Position numbers and translations under genes: made by a program
In this document: piece by piece, positions 29,645-38,522 of the stretch
Layout: the number at the start of each line of letters is the position of its first letter
How positions within the stretch are numbered: the first letter of the stretch is position 1
The notes under the pieces: generated by a model
What the model was told of the DNA's origin: nothing
Databases searched by the model: none
The model's input: the letters and a program-made list of their open reading frames with translations, nothing else
Assembly: GCF_004522095.1 (NCBI RefSeq)
Contig: NZ_SPUI01000004.1
Location: forward strand, 496,001-560,000
Source: Nocardioides sp. 503
Lineage (GTDB): Bacteria; Actinomycetota; Actinomycetes; Propionibacteriales; Nocardioidaceae
Length of the DNA: 64,000 nucleotides
Direction: 5' to 3'

Positions 29645-30676
29645 TCAGAGCAGCGAGAGCGTGCCCAGCTCGCGGATGGCCGCGCACGAGCGTGCCACCA
29701 TCGTCGCGAACATCCGGTCGCCGCGCTCGCTGCGCGTCCCGTAGGCGCACCCGAAGGTCGCCACGAGCGGGCCCTGCACCATCGCGAACCGGTAGTCGTC
29801 CCAGCACTCCTCGAGACCGTGCCCGCTGACGCCGTAGCCCAGCAGGGCCTGGTGGTACGCCGCCACGAGGTCGCGCTCGTGCACCCGGCGCACCTCGGGG
29901 TCGAGCGACGTCCCGACGAAGTAGGCGAGGTCGCGCGCAGGCAGGCCCAGCGACAGCGTCTGCCAGTCGAGGGCCACCGCGCCGCCGTCGGGGTGGAACA
30001 TCAGGTTGTCGAGCCGGTAGTCGCCGTGCACCAGTGCGTAGCGCTCGCTGCGCGCGTAGCTCCACGGGCCCACGACCTGGGCCACCTCGCGCAGCGTGAC
30101 GCGGTCCTCCTCCGAGACCAGGTCGCCGAGGCCGTCGACGAACAGCTCGGTCGTCGGCCCCGCGAGCTCGGCCAGCAGGTCGATCTGGTCGGTCGGCGTG
30201 AGCGCGAGGTGGTCGAAGTCCTCCAGCGTCGGGTCGCACCAGCGCGGACCGTGCAGGCCGGCCAGGTTGACGACCGCGTCGCGCGCCTGGTCGACGGTGC
30301 AGCCGCCGATCTGGTCGCCCTGGCGGGCCGGCGCGAGATCCTCCATCACCAGGACGAAGTCGCCGCTGTCGGGAGTGAGGGCGGCGTAGTGGCACACCGG
30401 GACCCGCACGGCCACCGTGGGCGCGATGTCGGCGTAGAACGTCAGCTCGCCGCGGTAGGCGCCGGCCAGCAGGTCGCGGGAGCCCTGGTCGGCCGCAGGC
30501 AGCTTGACGAGCACGGAGGAGGGGACGCCCTCGCCGGTGAGCTCGAGTCGGTAGCAGGTGCCGATCTGACCGGTCCCGACCGGCGTGGCGACGACGTCGA
30601 CGACGCGCGCGCCCAGCGCCTCGCTCAGCCAGGCGGCGGTGAGGCCGTCGGCCTCGGTGACCACGCCGGCGCTCAC
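29645..30676 (-). CDS. APH/EcKinase-like phosphotransferase
   Basis: 343 residues with a kinase-like fold. Nucleotide-loop region VGTGQIGTCYRLEL, ion-pair region VLVKLPA, FVLVMEDLAPAR in the hinge, the catalytic loop VHGDYRLDNLMF (HxDxxxxN) and the metal Asp in VALDWQTLSLG. Such enzymes phosphorylate small molecules such as aminoglycosides, choline or CoA-linked compounds; the substrate is unknown. It overlaps the LLM gene by 4 nt, so the two probably work together. The stop is adjacent to the convergent VOC stop. Confidence 0.85.
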   Translation of the reverse strand: MSAGVVTEADGLTAAWLSEALGARVVDVVATPVGTGQIGTCYRLELTGEGVPSSVLVKLPAADQGSRDLLAGAYRGELTFYADIAPTVAVRVPVCHYAALTPDSGDFVLVMEDLAPARQGDQIGGCTVDQARDAVVNLAGLHGPRWCDPTLEDFDHLALTPTDQIDLLAELAGPTTELFVDGLGDLVSEEDRVTLREVAQVVGPWSYARSERYALVHGDYRLDNLMFHPDGGAVALDWQTLSLGLPARDLAYFVGTSLDPEVRRVHERDLVAAYHQALLGYGVSGHGLEECWDDYRFAMVQGPLVATFGCAYGTRSERGDRMFATMVARSCAAIRELGTLSLL

Positions 30677-31779
30677 CGGGCCCACCCCGGGTTGGTCGGC
30701 AGTGCGTCGAAGCGCCCCTCGGGACGCAGCGACCGCCAGGCCTCGACGACCGGCGCCAGCTCGGCCGGCGTCGCGCCGTGCAGCACCACGCTGTCGGCGC
30801 CGGCGTCGAGCTGGTCCAGCACCCGCCGCGCACAGGTCTCCGCGGTGCCGGTGGCCGACGCGGCCAGCCACTCGGCGGGCAGCAGCTCCTCGCGCAGGTA
30901 GGTCAGCTGCTCGGTGGTCCCCACGGCGTCGAACGCCCCGGCGTACCCCTGGACCAGCGGGTCCTCGCGGAAGCGCTGCAGGTCGGCGGGGTCCCAGCCG
31001 TTGGCCCGCACCAGCACGTCGCCGTAGCCCTGGAGGTACGTCGCCAGCCGCCCGACCAGCTTGCGCAGCGCGAGCTCCTCGGGCACCGACTCCTCGACGA
31101 CGGCGAGCACCGCCCAGATCCGTACGGCGGACGGGTCGCGGCCGGCGGCGGCGGCCGACTCGCGCACGGTGCGCACCGAGCGCGCGAGCGTCTCGTCGCC
31201 CAGGAACGTGTGCAGCACGACCCCGTCGGCCACGCGGCCGGCGAGCGCGAGCGACTTCTCGCCGATCGCCATCATCAGCACCGGGATGTCCTCGTCGAAG
31301 GAGCCGTCCTGGCTGAGGTAGGGGTAGCTGCCGGCCGGGCCCTCGTGCCCGAACGCCTCGCCGTGCCACAGGCGCCGGTAGATGCCGACCGCGTCGGTCA
31401 TCTGCGCCCCGGTGACGCGCGGGACGCCCATCACGTCGAAGAGCAGGTCGAAGCCGCGGCCCAGTCCGAGCGCGTAGCGACCGCCGCTCATACGGTGCAG
31501 CGTCGTCGCCATGGTGGCGGTGACCAGCGGGTGGCGGGTGTTGTGGTTGGTGGCCGCGGTGGCGACCCCGATCGTGGTGGACGCGGCCACCGCTGCGCCG
31601 GCGAGCACCGCGGCGTCCTTGAGGTTGAAGCGCTCGGAGAGGAACACCGAGCCGATCCCGAGGCGCTCGGCCTCCCTCACCTCGCCGATCAGGTCGGCGG
31701 GCGACGCGCTGTGCCCGGCCAGGCCGTAGCAGGCGAGCTCCGGCAGCTCCTGGCGGCCCGCGGGTGTGGTGTGCGTCAC
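30673..31779 (-). CDS. F420-dependent LLM-class oxidoreductase
   Basis: 368 residues, luciferase-like TIM barrel. Marks include ELACYGLAGHSASPADLI, GSVFLSERFNLKDAAVLAGA, IGVATAATNHNTRHP and MSGGRYALGLGRGFDLLFDVMG, a pattern of the TIGR03857 F420 subgroup. It probably transfers hydride to or from an unknown substrate, possibly a lipid or steroid-type compound. The GTG start at 31779 has dyads upstream. It forms an operon with the phosphotransferase. Confidence 0.87.
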   Translation of the reverse strand: MTHTTPAGRQELPELACYGLAGHSASPADLIGEVREAERLGIGSVFLSERFNLKDAAVLAGAAVAASTTIGVATAATNHNTRHPLVTATMATTLHRMSGGRYALGLGRGFDLLFDVMGVPRVTGAQMTDAVGIYRRLWHGEAFGHEGPAGSYPYLSQDGSFDEDIPVLMMAIGEKSLALAGRVADGVVLHTFLGDETLARSVRTVRESAAAAGRDPSAVRIWAVLAVVEESVPEELALRKLVGRLATYLQGYGDVLVRANGWDPADLQRFREDPLVQGYAGAFDAVGTTEQLTYLREELLPAEWLAASATGTAETCARRVLDQLDAGADSVVLHGATPAELAPVVEAWRSLRPEGRFDALPTNPGWAR

Positions 31780-31801
31780 GCTGGCGGACGCTAGCAGTAC
31801 T

Positions 31802-31845
31802 TGACACGTGTCAGGTGGCGCGCGGCGAAGTTACCCACTGGTAAC
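31802..31845. promoter_or_regulatory. two dyads between divergent LLM and DUF4442 genes
   Basis: TGACACGTGTCA (31802-31813) is a perfect 12-nt palindrome. GTTACC-cact-GGTAAC (31830-31845) is a second one, partly covering the -10 of the + strand gene. They look like sites for two different regulators or one dimeric pair; no regulator gene is adjacent. Confidence 0.5.
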
Positions 31846-31847
31846 GT
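31842..31847 (+). promoter_or_regulatory. -10 box TAACGT, leaderless start
   Basis: TAACGT lies 8 nt before the ATG at 31856 and overlaps the second dyad, so a bound protein would block it. Confidence 0.5.
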
Positions 31848-31855
31848 CTGCCGGC

Positions 31856-32335
31856 ATGAGCCAGGTCCTCACCCTCTGGAAGCGCGCCAACGCCCTGCCC
31901 GTGCTGGGCCCCGCCGTCGGGCGGCGCCTCTTCTCGCTGGCCTTCAGCCAGCGGGCGCCGTACTTCGCGACGATCCGCCCGCGCTTCGTCGACATCCGCC
32001 CCGACCGCGCCGAGCTGCTGATCCCCAAGCGCCGCGGCGTGCACAACCACCTCGGGACCGTGCACGCCATCGCGCTCTGCAACGGCCTCGAGGCCGCGAT
32101 GGGCGCGCTGGCCGAGGCGAGCATCCCGCCGGGCAGGCGCTGGATCCCCAAGGGCATGGAGGTCGCCTACACCGCCAAGGCCACGAGCGACATCACCTGC
32201 ATCGCCGAGACCGACCCCGACCAGTGGACCTCCGAGGACCCCGACCTGCCGGTGCGGGTCCGCGGCGTCCGTGACGACGGCACCGTCGTCGTCGAGGGCG
32301 TCATCCGGCTCTGGGTCACGCCGAAGACGCGCTGA
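31856..32335 (+). CDS. DUF4442 hotdog-fold thioesterase-like protein
   Basis: 159 residues. The pattern APYFATIRPRFVDIRPDRAELLIPKRRGVHNHLGTVHAIALCNGLEAAMG is typical of DUF4442/PaaI-like hotdog proteins, with a conserved HNHLGTVHA before the long helix. These act on, or bind, acyl-CoA thioesters; exact activity is unproven. The ATG at 31856 fits the leaderless promoter. It converges on gluD with a 3-nt gap. Confidence 0.8.
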   Translation: MSQVLTLWKRANALPVLGPAVGRRLFSLAFSQRAPYFATIRPRFVDIRPDRAELLIPKRRGVHNHLGTVHAIALCNGLEAAMGALAEASIPPGRRWIPKGMEVAYTAKATSDITCIAETDPDQWTSEDPDLPVRVRGVRDDGTVVVEGVIRLWVTPKTR

Positions 32336-32338
32336 TCC

Positions 32339-33202
32339 TCAGAGCGGGCCGGTCGCGGTGCCGTCGGCGGCGGGCCGGGTGATCATCGAGACCTCGAGCG
32401 GCTTCCTCTCCCCGACCAGCTTGTGCTGCAGCCAGGTCGCGAGCGCGGTGAGCAGCAGGTTGACGAGGATGTAGAGGCTCGCGATGACGATCATCGTGGG
32501 CACCCGGTTGTCGAACTCCAGGAAGATCTGCTTGTAGATCCTGGTCAGGCCGGGAGCCAGGACGTACTGCCCGAGGGCGGTGTCCTTGAGCGCCACGATG
32601 CACTGGCTGATGATCGCCGGCAGCATGATCTTGACGGCCTGTGGCAGCAGCACGATGTTCATGACCTGCGTCTTGCGCATGCCGATCGCGTAGGCCGCCT
32701 CGCGCTGGCCCTTCGGGACCGCGTTGACGCCCGCCCGCAGCACCTCGGCCAGCACGGACCCGTTGTAGAGCGTGAGGGCGATGACGACCGCCCAGAAGGA
32801 CGACCCCTCCTTGTTGATGCCGAGCACGAACCACGTGAAGACCATGAGCAGGAGCACGGGGACGGCGCGGAAGAACTCGACCACCAGCCAGGAGGGCCAC
32901 CGGACCAGACGGTGGTCCGAGAGCTTCCCGACGCCGAGCAGGGCGCCGAGCACGCACGCCCCCACGATCGCGGCGCCGGCCATCTTCAGGGTGTTGAGCA
33001 GGCCGTCGACCAGGATGACCCGGACGTAGTCGGGGGTGACGAACACCTCCCACTTGTCGCCCTCGAACGTCCCGGCGTCGTAGAAGCGATGGAGGACGAA
33101 GGCGAGCACCCCGAGGACGAGGAGCGCCCCGAGCGCGCCGTAGAGGCGGTGGCGACGGATGGTGCGCGGACCCGGTGCGTCGAAGAGCACGCTGTTGCTC
33201 AT
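32339..33202 (-). CDS. gluD: glutamate ABC transporter permease GluD
   Basis: 287 residues, amino-acid-type (HisM/GlnP) permease. About five or more membrane segments with the N-terminal LYGALGALLVLGVLAFVLHRFYD. EAA-like motif: VLAEVLRAGVNAVPKGQREAAYAIGM, the contact with the ATPase. The C-terminal tail is polar. It overlaps gluC by 4 nt (ATGA). Assignment to glutamate rests on the gluABCD order seen in corynebacteria and streptomycetes. Confidence 0.9.
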   Translation of the reverse strand: MSNSVLFDAPGPRTIRRHRLYGALGALLVLGVLAFVLHRFYDAGTFEGDKWEVFVTPDYVRVILVDGLLNTLKMAGAAIVGACVLGALLGVGKLSDHRLVRWPSWLVVEFFRAVPVLLLMVFTWFVLGINKEGSSFWAVVIALTLYNGSVLAEVLRAGVNAVPKGQREAAYAIGMRKTQVMNIVLLPQAVKIMLPAIISQCIVALKDTALGQYVLAPGLTRIYKQIFLEFDNRVPTMIVIASLYILVNLLLTALATWLQHKLVGERKPLEVSMITRPAADGTATGPL

Positions 33203-33888
33203 GTGGCCACCCTCCATCGGCGCTCGAGTCTGTAGGACAGGAACGAGAAGACCTCGACGATCACGATGTAGCCGAGCGCGAAGCAGGCGAAGATCCCGAA
33301 GCGCTGGGTGGCCCCGAAGTCGTTGAGCAGGCTGCGCATGTTGGCGGTGGCCTCGGCGATGCCGAAGACCGCCGCCACAGAGGTGTTCTTGATGAGGGCG
33401 ATCTGGACGCTCGCCAGCGGCGGCAGCGCGGCGCGGAAGGCGAGGGGCAGCACGACCTGCCTCATGACGCCACCGAACGGCAGCCCGATCGCGCGGGCGG
33501 CCTCGGCCTGGCCCAGCGGCACGGCGTTGATGCCCGCTCGCAGCGCCTCGCACACGAACGTCGAGGTGTAGAGCGTCAGGGACAGCACGGCGTAGCAGAA
33601 CAGCGAGGTGAAGTCGTAGTCACCGATGCTCACCTTGAACCAGTTGAACTGGATGCTCAAGGTGGGGCCGGCGAAGGAGAAGAACGCGAAGACGATGACC
33701 AGGGGCGTGTTGCGGACCACGGTGACGTAGACGCCCGCCGCCGAGCGGAGCACGGCCACGGGGCCGACGCGCATGGCGACGAGCACCGTGCCGAGAAGGA
33801 GCGAGAGCACCCCGGACACGAGGAACAGCGCGAGGGTGTAGCCGAACGCCTGCAGGTAGGCGTCGAACTCGTCGAACACGGCCTTCAC
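33199..33888 (-). CDS. gluC: glutamate ABC transporter permease GluC
   Basis: 229 residues, five or so membrane segments. Family segments are VYVTVVRNTPLVIVFAFFSF and FVCEALRAGINAVPLGQAEAARAIGLP (EAA loop). It pairs with GluD in the membrane channel. The GTG start is preceded by AGGAGAGG at a longer than usual spacing. A stable hairpin lies just upstream, after gluB. Confidence 0.92.
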   Translation of the reverse strand: MKAVFDEFDAYLQAFGYTLALFLVSGVLSLLLGTVLVAMRVGPVAVLRSAAGVYVTVVRNTPLVIVFAFFSFAGPTLSIQFNWFKVSIGDYDFTSLFCYAVLSLTLYTSTFVCEALRAGINAVPLGQAEAARAIGLPFGGVMRQVVLPLAFRAALPPLASVQIALIKNTSVAAVFGIAEATANMRSLLNDFGATQRFGIFACFALGYIVIVEVFSFLSYRLERRWRVAT

Positions 33889-33914
33889 GGGCTCGCTCCT
33901 CTCCTAGGGGCACG

Positions 33915-33948
33915 CGTCCGGGGCGACGCGCACGCGCCGCCCCGGACG
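33915..33948. terminator. hairpin between gluB and gluC
   Basis: CGTCCGGGGCG (33915-33925) pairs perfectly with 33938-33948, and the loop can pair further (GCG/CGC). Inside an operon such a hairpin often stabilises the 3' end of the binding-protein mRNA or partly terminates, giving more GluB than permease. Confidence 0.6.
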
Positions 33949-33959
33949 TCAGTGGTCGG

Positions 33960-34859
33960 TCAGGCTGCCGGGCACTCGTCGAGCGTCGGCGGGTCGGGGG
34001 TCTCGACGCCCGAGGGGCCGAGCGTGTCCTCGAACGCCTTCTCCCACGAGCCGTTCTCGAAGCTCTCCTCGAGCACGCCGTTGATCCACTCGCACATCTC
34101 GGGGTGCTCCAGGCTGTAGCCGACGCCGATGTTCTCCTCGGAGAACTCGTCGCCGATGACCTTGAGCTGGCCCTCGTTCTGGGCGGCGAAGCCGGCCAGG
34201 ATCGAGCCGTCGGTCGACATCGCGGAGACCGTGCCGTCGAGGACCTTCTGGACGCACTCGGAGTAGCTGTCGAAGCCGACGCCCTTGGCGCCCTCCTCGT
34301 TGATCCGGTCGATCGAGGTGGAGCCCGTCACCGAGCAGACCTCCTCGCCCTTCAGGTCGGCGATGCTCTCGACGTCGCTGTCGGACTTCACGAGCACCTG
34401 CTGGCCGGTGGTGAAGTAGGGGCCGGTCTGCCCCACGACCTGGCGGCGCTCGTCGGTGATGGAGTAGGAGGCGAGCACGAGGTCGACCTTGCCCTGCTCC
34501 AGGAACGGCTCGCGGTTGTCGGAGATGGTCTCCTCCCACGTCGTCGCGTCCGTGTCCGCCGGGTCGATGCCGAGGTCGGCCACCAGGAGCTTGGCGATCT
34601 CGACGTCGAAGCCGGACGGGATGTCGTCGGTCGCGCCCTTGAAGCCGAGACCGGGCTGGTCGTACTTGACGCCCACCGTGATCTTGCCCGCCTCGGCGAG
34701 CTCCTTCATGTAGGTGCCGTCGTCGAACTCGTCGGCCGCGTTCTCCTTCACCTCGACGTCGGCACCACCGTCGTCGTCGCTGCCCGCGTCGCCGCAGGCG
34801 GCCAGGCTGAGGCTCAGCCCGAGAACCGCGATCGCGGCCTTGATCCTCGTGTGTCGCAT
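33960..34859 (-). CDS. gluB: glutamate-binding lipoprotein GluB
   Basis: 299 residues. The lipobox LSLAAC (Cys22) anchors it to the membrane. The periplasmic-binding type II fold is seen in KITVGVKYDQPGLGFK, PSGFDVEIAKLLVADLGI, KVDLVLASYSITDERRQVV and GSTSIDRI. It delivers glutamate to GluCD. A strong SD (AAGGAGA) precedes the ATG. It lies 14 nt after gluA. Confidence 0.93.
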   Translation of the reverse strand: MRHTRIKAAIAVLGLSLSLAACGDAGSDDDGGADVEVKENAADEFDDGTYMKELAEAGKITVGVKYDQPGLGFKGATDDIPSGFDVEIAKLLVADLGIDPADTDATTWEETISDNREPFLEQGKVDLVLASYSITDERRQVVGQTGPYFTTGQQVLVKSDSDVESIADLKGEEVCSVTGSTSIDRINEEGAKGVGFDSYSECVQKVLDGTVSAMSTDGSILAGFAAQNEGQLKVIGDEFSEENIGVGYSLEHPEMCEWINGVLEESFENGSWEKAFEDTLGPSGVETPDPPTLDECPAA

Positions 34860-34873
34860 CTAGGCAATCTCCT

Positions 34874-35650
34874 TCAGTGCTTGAGGATCTTGCCGAGGAA
34901 GTCCTTGGCTCGATCGCTCTGGGGGTTGGTGAAGAACTGCTCGGGGGTGTTCTCCTCGACGATCCGGCCGTCGGCCATGAACAGCACGCGGTCGGCCGCC
35001 GTGCGGGCGAAGCCCATCTCGTGGGTGACCACGACCATCGTCATGCCGCGCTCGGCGAGGTCGACCATGACGTCCAGGACCTCCTTGATCATCTCGGGGT
35101 CCAGGGCCGAGGTGGGCTCGTCGAAGAGCATCACCTTGGGCTCCATCGCCAGCGCGCGGGCGATCGCGACGCGCTGCTGCTGGCCGCCGGAGAGCTGCGC
35201 GGGGTACTTCGAGGCCTGGTGGCCGATCCCGACGCGGTCGAGGAGCTCGTGGGCGCGGGCGTCGGCGTCGGCCTTGGACTTCTTGCGCACCTTGATCGGG
35301 CCGAGCGTGACGTTCTCGAGGATCGACTTGTGGGCGAAGAGGTTGAAGCTCTGGAACACCATGCCGACCTCGGCGCGCAGGTTGGCCAGGGCCTTGCCCT
35401 CCTGGGGCAGGGGCTCGCCGTCGAGCGTGATCGTGCCCTTGTCGATGGTCTCGAGGCGGTTGATGGCCCGGCACAGCGTCGACTTGCCCGACCCGGAGGG
35501 CCCGATCACGACCACCACCTCGCCGCGGTGGACGGTGAGGTTGATGTCCTGGAGCACGTGGAGCTCGCCGAACCACTTGTCGACGTGATCGAGCACGACG
35601 AGCGGCTCTCCCGTCCCCGGGGTCCGTTCCTCGTTCTCCAGCGCAGTCAT
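34874..35650 (-). CDS. gluA: glutamate ABC transporter ATPase GluA
   Basis: 258 residues. Walker [11 protein letters not shown]-loop VFQSFNLF, signature LSGGQQQR, Walker [14 protein letters not shown] and H-loop VVTHEM are all intact. Polar-amino-acid uptake type, energising GluCD. The start MTALENEER was chosen because a -10 box lies 7 nt before it; the frame upstream of it is not conserved in style. First gene of the operon, divergent from miaB. Confidence 0.94.
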   Translation of the reverse strand: MTALENEERTPGTGEPLVVLDHVDKWFGELHVLQDINLTVHRGEVVVVIGPSGSGKSTLCRAINRLETIDKGTITLDGEPLPQEGKALANLRAEVGMVFQSFNLFAHKSILENVTLGPIKVRKKSKADADARAHELLDRVGIGHQASKYPAQLSGGQQQRVAIARALAMEPKVMLFDEPTSALDPEMIKEVLDVMVDLAERGMTMVVVTHEMGFARTAADRVLFMADGRIVEENTPEQFFTNPQSDRAKDFLGKILKH

Positions 35651-35657
35651 GCGGGGG

Positions 35658-35663
35658 ACCCTA
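35658..35663 (-). promoter_or_regulatory. -10 box TAGGGT for gluA
   Basis: On the minus strand TAGGGT is followed after 7 nt by the gluA ATG, suggesting a leaderless gluABCD transcript. Confidence 0.45.
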
Positions 35664-35750
35664 GCGGCACATAGTCCGATCGGGCCATGTCGAGACAGGG
35701 GTGTTGCAGACCCGTGACCCGGGGGATTCGGGCGGGCGGGGGCGCCGCCG

Positions 35751-35756
35751 TACCCT
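35751..35756 (+). promoter_or_regulatory. -10 box TACCCT for miaB
   Basis: TACCCT lies 9 nt before the miaB ATG; no SD is visible, so the 5' leader would be at most about 3 nt. Confidence 0.45.
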
Positions 35757-35765
35757 TTCGGGGTC

Positions 35766-37271
35766 ATGTCTGCCACTCCCGCGAGCCCGCCCACCAGCAC
35801 TCCCGCCGGCACCGCACGCACCTACGAGGTGCGCACCTACGGGTGCCAGATGAACGTCCACGACTCCGAGCGGCTGACCGGGCTGCTGGAGACGGCCGGG
35901 TACGTCGCTGCGCCGGCCGCGACGCAGGCCGACGTCGTCGTGTTCAACACCTGCGCGGTCCGCGAGAACGCCGACAACAAGCTCTACGGCAACCTCTCGC
36001 ACCTGGCGCCGATCAAGGCCGCCAACCCGGAGATGCAGATCGCCGTCGGCGGCTGCCTGGCGCAGAAGGACCGCGACACGATCACGGCCAAGGCGCCGTA
36101 CGTCGACGTCGTCTTCGGCACGCACAACATCGGCGCCCTGCCGGTCCTGCTCGAGCGCGCGCGGGTGCAGCAGGAGGCCCAGGTCGAGATCCTGGAGTCC
36201 CTGGACGTCTTCCCCTCCACGCTGCCGACCAAGCGGGAGTCGGCCTACGCCGCGTGGGTGTCGATCTCGGTGGGCTGCAACAACACCTGCACGTTCTGCA
36301 TCGTCCCGGCGCTGCGCGGGAAGGAGAAGGACCGCCGTCCCGGCGACGTCCTGGCCGAGATCGAGGCGCTGGTCGCCGACGGCGTCTCCGAGGTGACCCT
36401 GCTCGGGCAGAACGTCAACGCCTACGGCGTGGAGTTCGGCGACCGCCAGGCCTTCTCCAAGCTGCTGCGCGCCTGCGGCTCCCTCGAGGGCCTCGAGCGG
36501 GTGCGCTTCACCTCGCCGCACCCGGCGGAGTTCACCGACGACGTCATCGAGGCGATGGCCGAGACCCCCAACGTGATGCCGTCGCTGCACATGCCGCTGC
36601 AGTCCGGCTCCGACGCGGTTCTCAAGGCGATGCGCCGGTCCTACCGCTCGACGAAGTACCTCGGCATCATCGAGCGGGTGCGCGCCGCGATGCCCGAGGC
36701 CGCGATCACCACCGACATCATCGTCGGCTTCCCCGGCGAGACCGAGGAGGACTTCCAGGCCACGCTGGACGTCGTGCGGCAGTCGCGCTTCTCGGGCGCC
36801 TTCACCTTCCAGTACTCCAAGCGCCCCGGCACCCCGGCCGCGACGCTCGACGAGCAGGTCCCGCCCGACGTGGTCAAGGACCGCTACGGCCGCCTGGTCG
36901 AGCTGGTCAACGACATCGCATGGCAGGAGAACCAGCGCCTGGTCGGTCGCCGCGTCGAGTTGATGGTCGCCGAGGGCGAGGGCCGCAAGGACGCCGAGAC
37001 GCTGCGGCTGTCCGGCCGCGGCCCCGACAACCGCCTCGTGCACTTCCTCGCGCCCGCGGAGCCGGTGCGGCCCGGGGACCTGGTCACGGTCGACATCACC
37101 TACGCCGCCCCGCACCACCTGGTCGCCGACAGCGTCGCCGTCGTACGCCGCACGCGCTCGGGCGACGCGTGGGAGGCCCGCCAGGGTCGTCCCGTGGACG
37201 CCGGCGTCTCGCTCGGCATGCCCTCGCTCGGCGTCCCCGCGCCGCTCCCCGCCGCGCCGGCCTGCCGCTGA
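35766..37271 (+). CDS. miaB: tRNA-2-methylthio-N6-dimethylallyladenosine synthase
   Basis: 501 residues. UPF0004 domain with cluster Cys in [19 protein letters not shown] and VGGCLAQKD; radical-SAM motif CNNTCTFC; C-terminal TRAM domain ([15 protein letters not shown]...). MiaB adds a methylthio group to i6A37 of tRNAs reading UNN codons, following MiaA, whose gene is 2.4 kb downstream. The stop overlaps the peptidase E ATG by 1 nt (TGATG). Confidence 0.96.
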   Translation: MSATPASPPTSTPAGTARTYEVRTYGCQMNVHDSERLTGLLETAGYVAAPAATQADVVVFNTCAVRENADNKLYGNLSHLAPIKAANPEMQIAVGGCLAQKDRDTITAKAPYVDVVFGTHNIGALPVLLERARVQQEAQVEILESLDVFPSTLPTKRESAYAAWVSISVGCNNTCTFCIVPALRGKEKDRRPGDVLAEIEALVADGVSEVTLLGQNVNAYGVEFGDRQAFSKLLRACGSLEGLERVRFTSPHPAEFTDDVIEAMAETPNVMPSLHMPLQSGSDAVLKAMRRSYRSTKYLGIIERVRAAMPEAAITTDIIVGFPGETEEDFQATLDVVRQSRFSGAFTFQYSKRPGTPAATLDEQVPPDVVKDRYGRLVELVNDIAWQENQRLVGRRVELMVAEGEGRKDAETLRLSGRGPDNRLVHFLAPAEPVRPGDLVTVDITYAAPHHLVADSVAVVRRTRSGDAWEARQGRPVDAGVSLGMPSLGVPAPLPAAPACR

Positions 37272-38002
37272 TGGCCGCCGACGCCCCGACCATCCTGGCC
37301 ACCTCCGGGGGCATCGTCGCCGGGTCCCGCACGCGCTGGGAGGTCGGGCCGCTCACGAGGCACGCCGTCGACCTGGCCGGCGTCACCGGCCGGGCTCCCC
37401 GGGTCTGCTACGTCGGCACGGCGGGCGGCGACGCGGCGGAGGGGATCCGCAACTTCTACGACATGGCCCAGCTGGCCGGCTTCGCCGGCTCGCACCTGTC
37501 GCTCTTCACCATGCCCAACGTCCCCGACATCAGGGAACACCTGCTGGCCCAGGACGTCATCTGGGTGTTCGGCGGCAGCGTCGCCGGGCTGCTGGCGACC
37601 TGGGAGCTGCACGGCGTCGGCGACGCGATGCGCGAGGCGTGGGAGGCGGGCGTCGTGCTCACCGGCGTCTCGGCCGGCTCCATCTGCTGGCACGTCGGCG
37701 GCACCACCGACTCCTTCGGCCCCGACCTGCGCCCGATCACCAACGGCCTGGCCCTGCTGCCCTACTCCAACGGCGTCCACTACGACTCCGAGGAGCAGCG
37801 CCGCCCGCTCTTCCAGTCGCTCGTCGCCGACGGCACCCTCCCGCCCGGCTACGCCACCGACGACGGCGCCGGCCTGCTCTACCGCGGCACCGACCTCGTC
37901 GAGGCCCTCGCCGAGAACGGCTCCGCCGGCGCCTACGCCGTCCACCGCGGCCCCGACGGCACCGCCCTCGAGACCCCGCTCGACGTGCGCCGCCTGGCGT
38001 AG
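37271..38002 (+). CDS. peptidase E (S51 family)
   Basis: 243 residues. Nucleophile Ser in GVSAGSICW; other family segments are ILATSGGIVAGSRTRW, PRVCYVGTAGGD and DVIWVFGGSVAGLLATW. S51 enzymes cleave N-terminal Asp dipeptides or related substrates such as cyanophycin products. It is translationally coupled to miaB, a pairing with no obvious functional logic. It is followed by a complex palindromic element. Confidence 0.88.
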   Translation: MAADAPTILATSGGIVAGSRTRWEVGPLTRHAVDLAGVTGRAPRVCYVGTAGGDAAEGIRNFYDMAQLAGFAGSHLSLFTMPNVPDIREHLLAQDVIWVFGGSVAGLLATWELHGVGDAMREAWEAGVVLTGVSAGSICWHVGGTTDSFGPDLRPITNGLALLPYSNGVHYDSEEQRRPLFQSLVADGTLPPGYATDDGAGLLYRGTDLVEALAENGSAGAYAVHRGPDGTALETPLDVRRLA

Positions 38003-38011
38003 CGCCGGGCG

Positions 38012-38082
38012 GTGAGTTTCACCGGGTACCCGGTGAAACTCACGCTTCCGGTAGGAAACTTCGTACCGGAAGCGTGAGTTTC
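38012..38082. repeat. two overlapping, mutually exclusive hairpins
   Basis: A perfect 32-nt palindrome (38012-38043) overlaps a second hairpin with exact 19-nt arms (38035-38053 and 38064-38082). The shared 9-mer GAAACTCAC can pair with GTGAGTTTC on either side (38012-38020 or 38074-38082), so only one hairpin can form at a time. It follows the peptidase E stop, between convergent genes. Confidence 0.7.
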
Positions 38083-38111
38083 GGGCGGGGAGTGGGCGCC
38101 GGTCACGCGGC

Positions 38112-38206
38112 TGGTCCAGATGCGCCGGTCGACCGCCGAAACTGGCGCCGGACCGACGAAGTCTCAGCGGTCATGGTCCAGATTCGTCGGTCGACCGGCG
38201 AAGCTG
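38112..38206. repeat. pair of 33-nt direct repeats
   Basis: 38112-38144 and 38174-38206 match at 29 of 33 positions and both contain the palindrome CGGTCGACCG. GACCGACGAA (38151-38160) also pairs with TTCGTCGGTC (38183-38192). Together with the hairpins at 38012-38082 these fill the 226-nt gap; no gene is seen in it. Confidence 0.6.
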
Positions 38207-38228
38207 CACCACCCCCGGGAGCACAGGC

Positions 38229-38522
38229 TCAGTCGGAGCGCGGGTCCTTGCTGGAGTAGCCGGCCTTGGGCTCGAGGCCGTCGGGGCTGGGCTCGTGGCC
38301 GCCGCGGGACTGCTCCGGCGGGGCGTCCTCGGGCGACGTCGCGCGACCCTCGCTGGTGTCGCGGACGCCGGTGGCGGCGTGCTGGCCCGGGCCGGCGTGG
38401 CCCTCGCGCTCGCTGCTCACGCCCAGGTCGCCGGACGGGTCCTGGTCGGAGTCCTGGATGTCGTAGTCGTCGTCCGGAACGTCGGGACGAGCCTCGTGAC
38501 CCTCGGCGCCCTCGGTGCTCAT
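38229..38522 (-). CDS. hypothetical acidic, disordered protein
   Basis: 97 residues, rich in Asp, Glu, Ser, Pro and Gly, with no hydrophobic core, cysteine or recognisable domain (MSTEGAEGHEARPDVPDDDYD...). It is expected to be disordered in the cytoplasm. The ATG overlaps the stop of the preceding acidic gene by 4 nt. I do not recognise a family. The coding call rests on the coupled overlaps and on the frame; a non-coding frame is possible. Confidence 0.6.
   Translation of the reverse strand: MSTEGAEGHEARPDVPDDDYDIQDSDQDPSGDLGVSSEREGHAGPGQHAATGVRDTSEGRATSPEDAPPEQSRGGHEPSPDGLEPKAGYSSKDPRSD

Noticed and set aside
38112-38206. CRISPR-like repeat
   Set aside because: Only two imperfect copies, no regular spacers and no cas genes.
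38003-38228. Attachment site or small mobile element
   Set aside because: Repeats are present, but there is no integrase, transposase or target-site duplication nearby.
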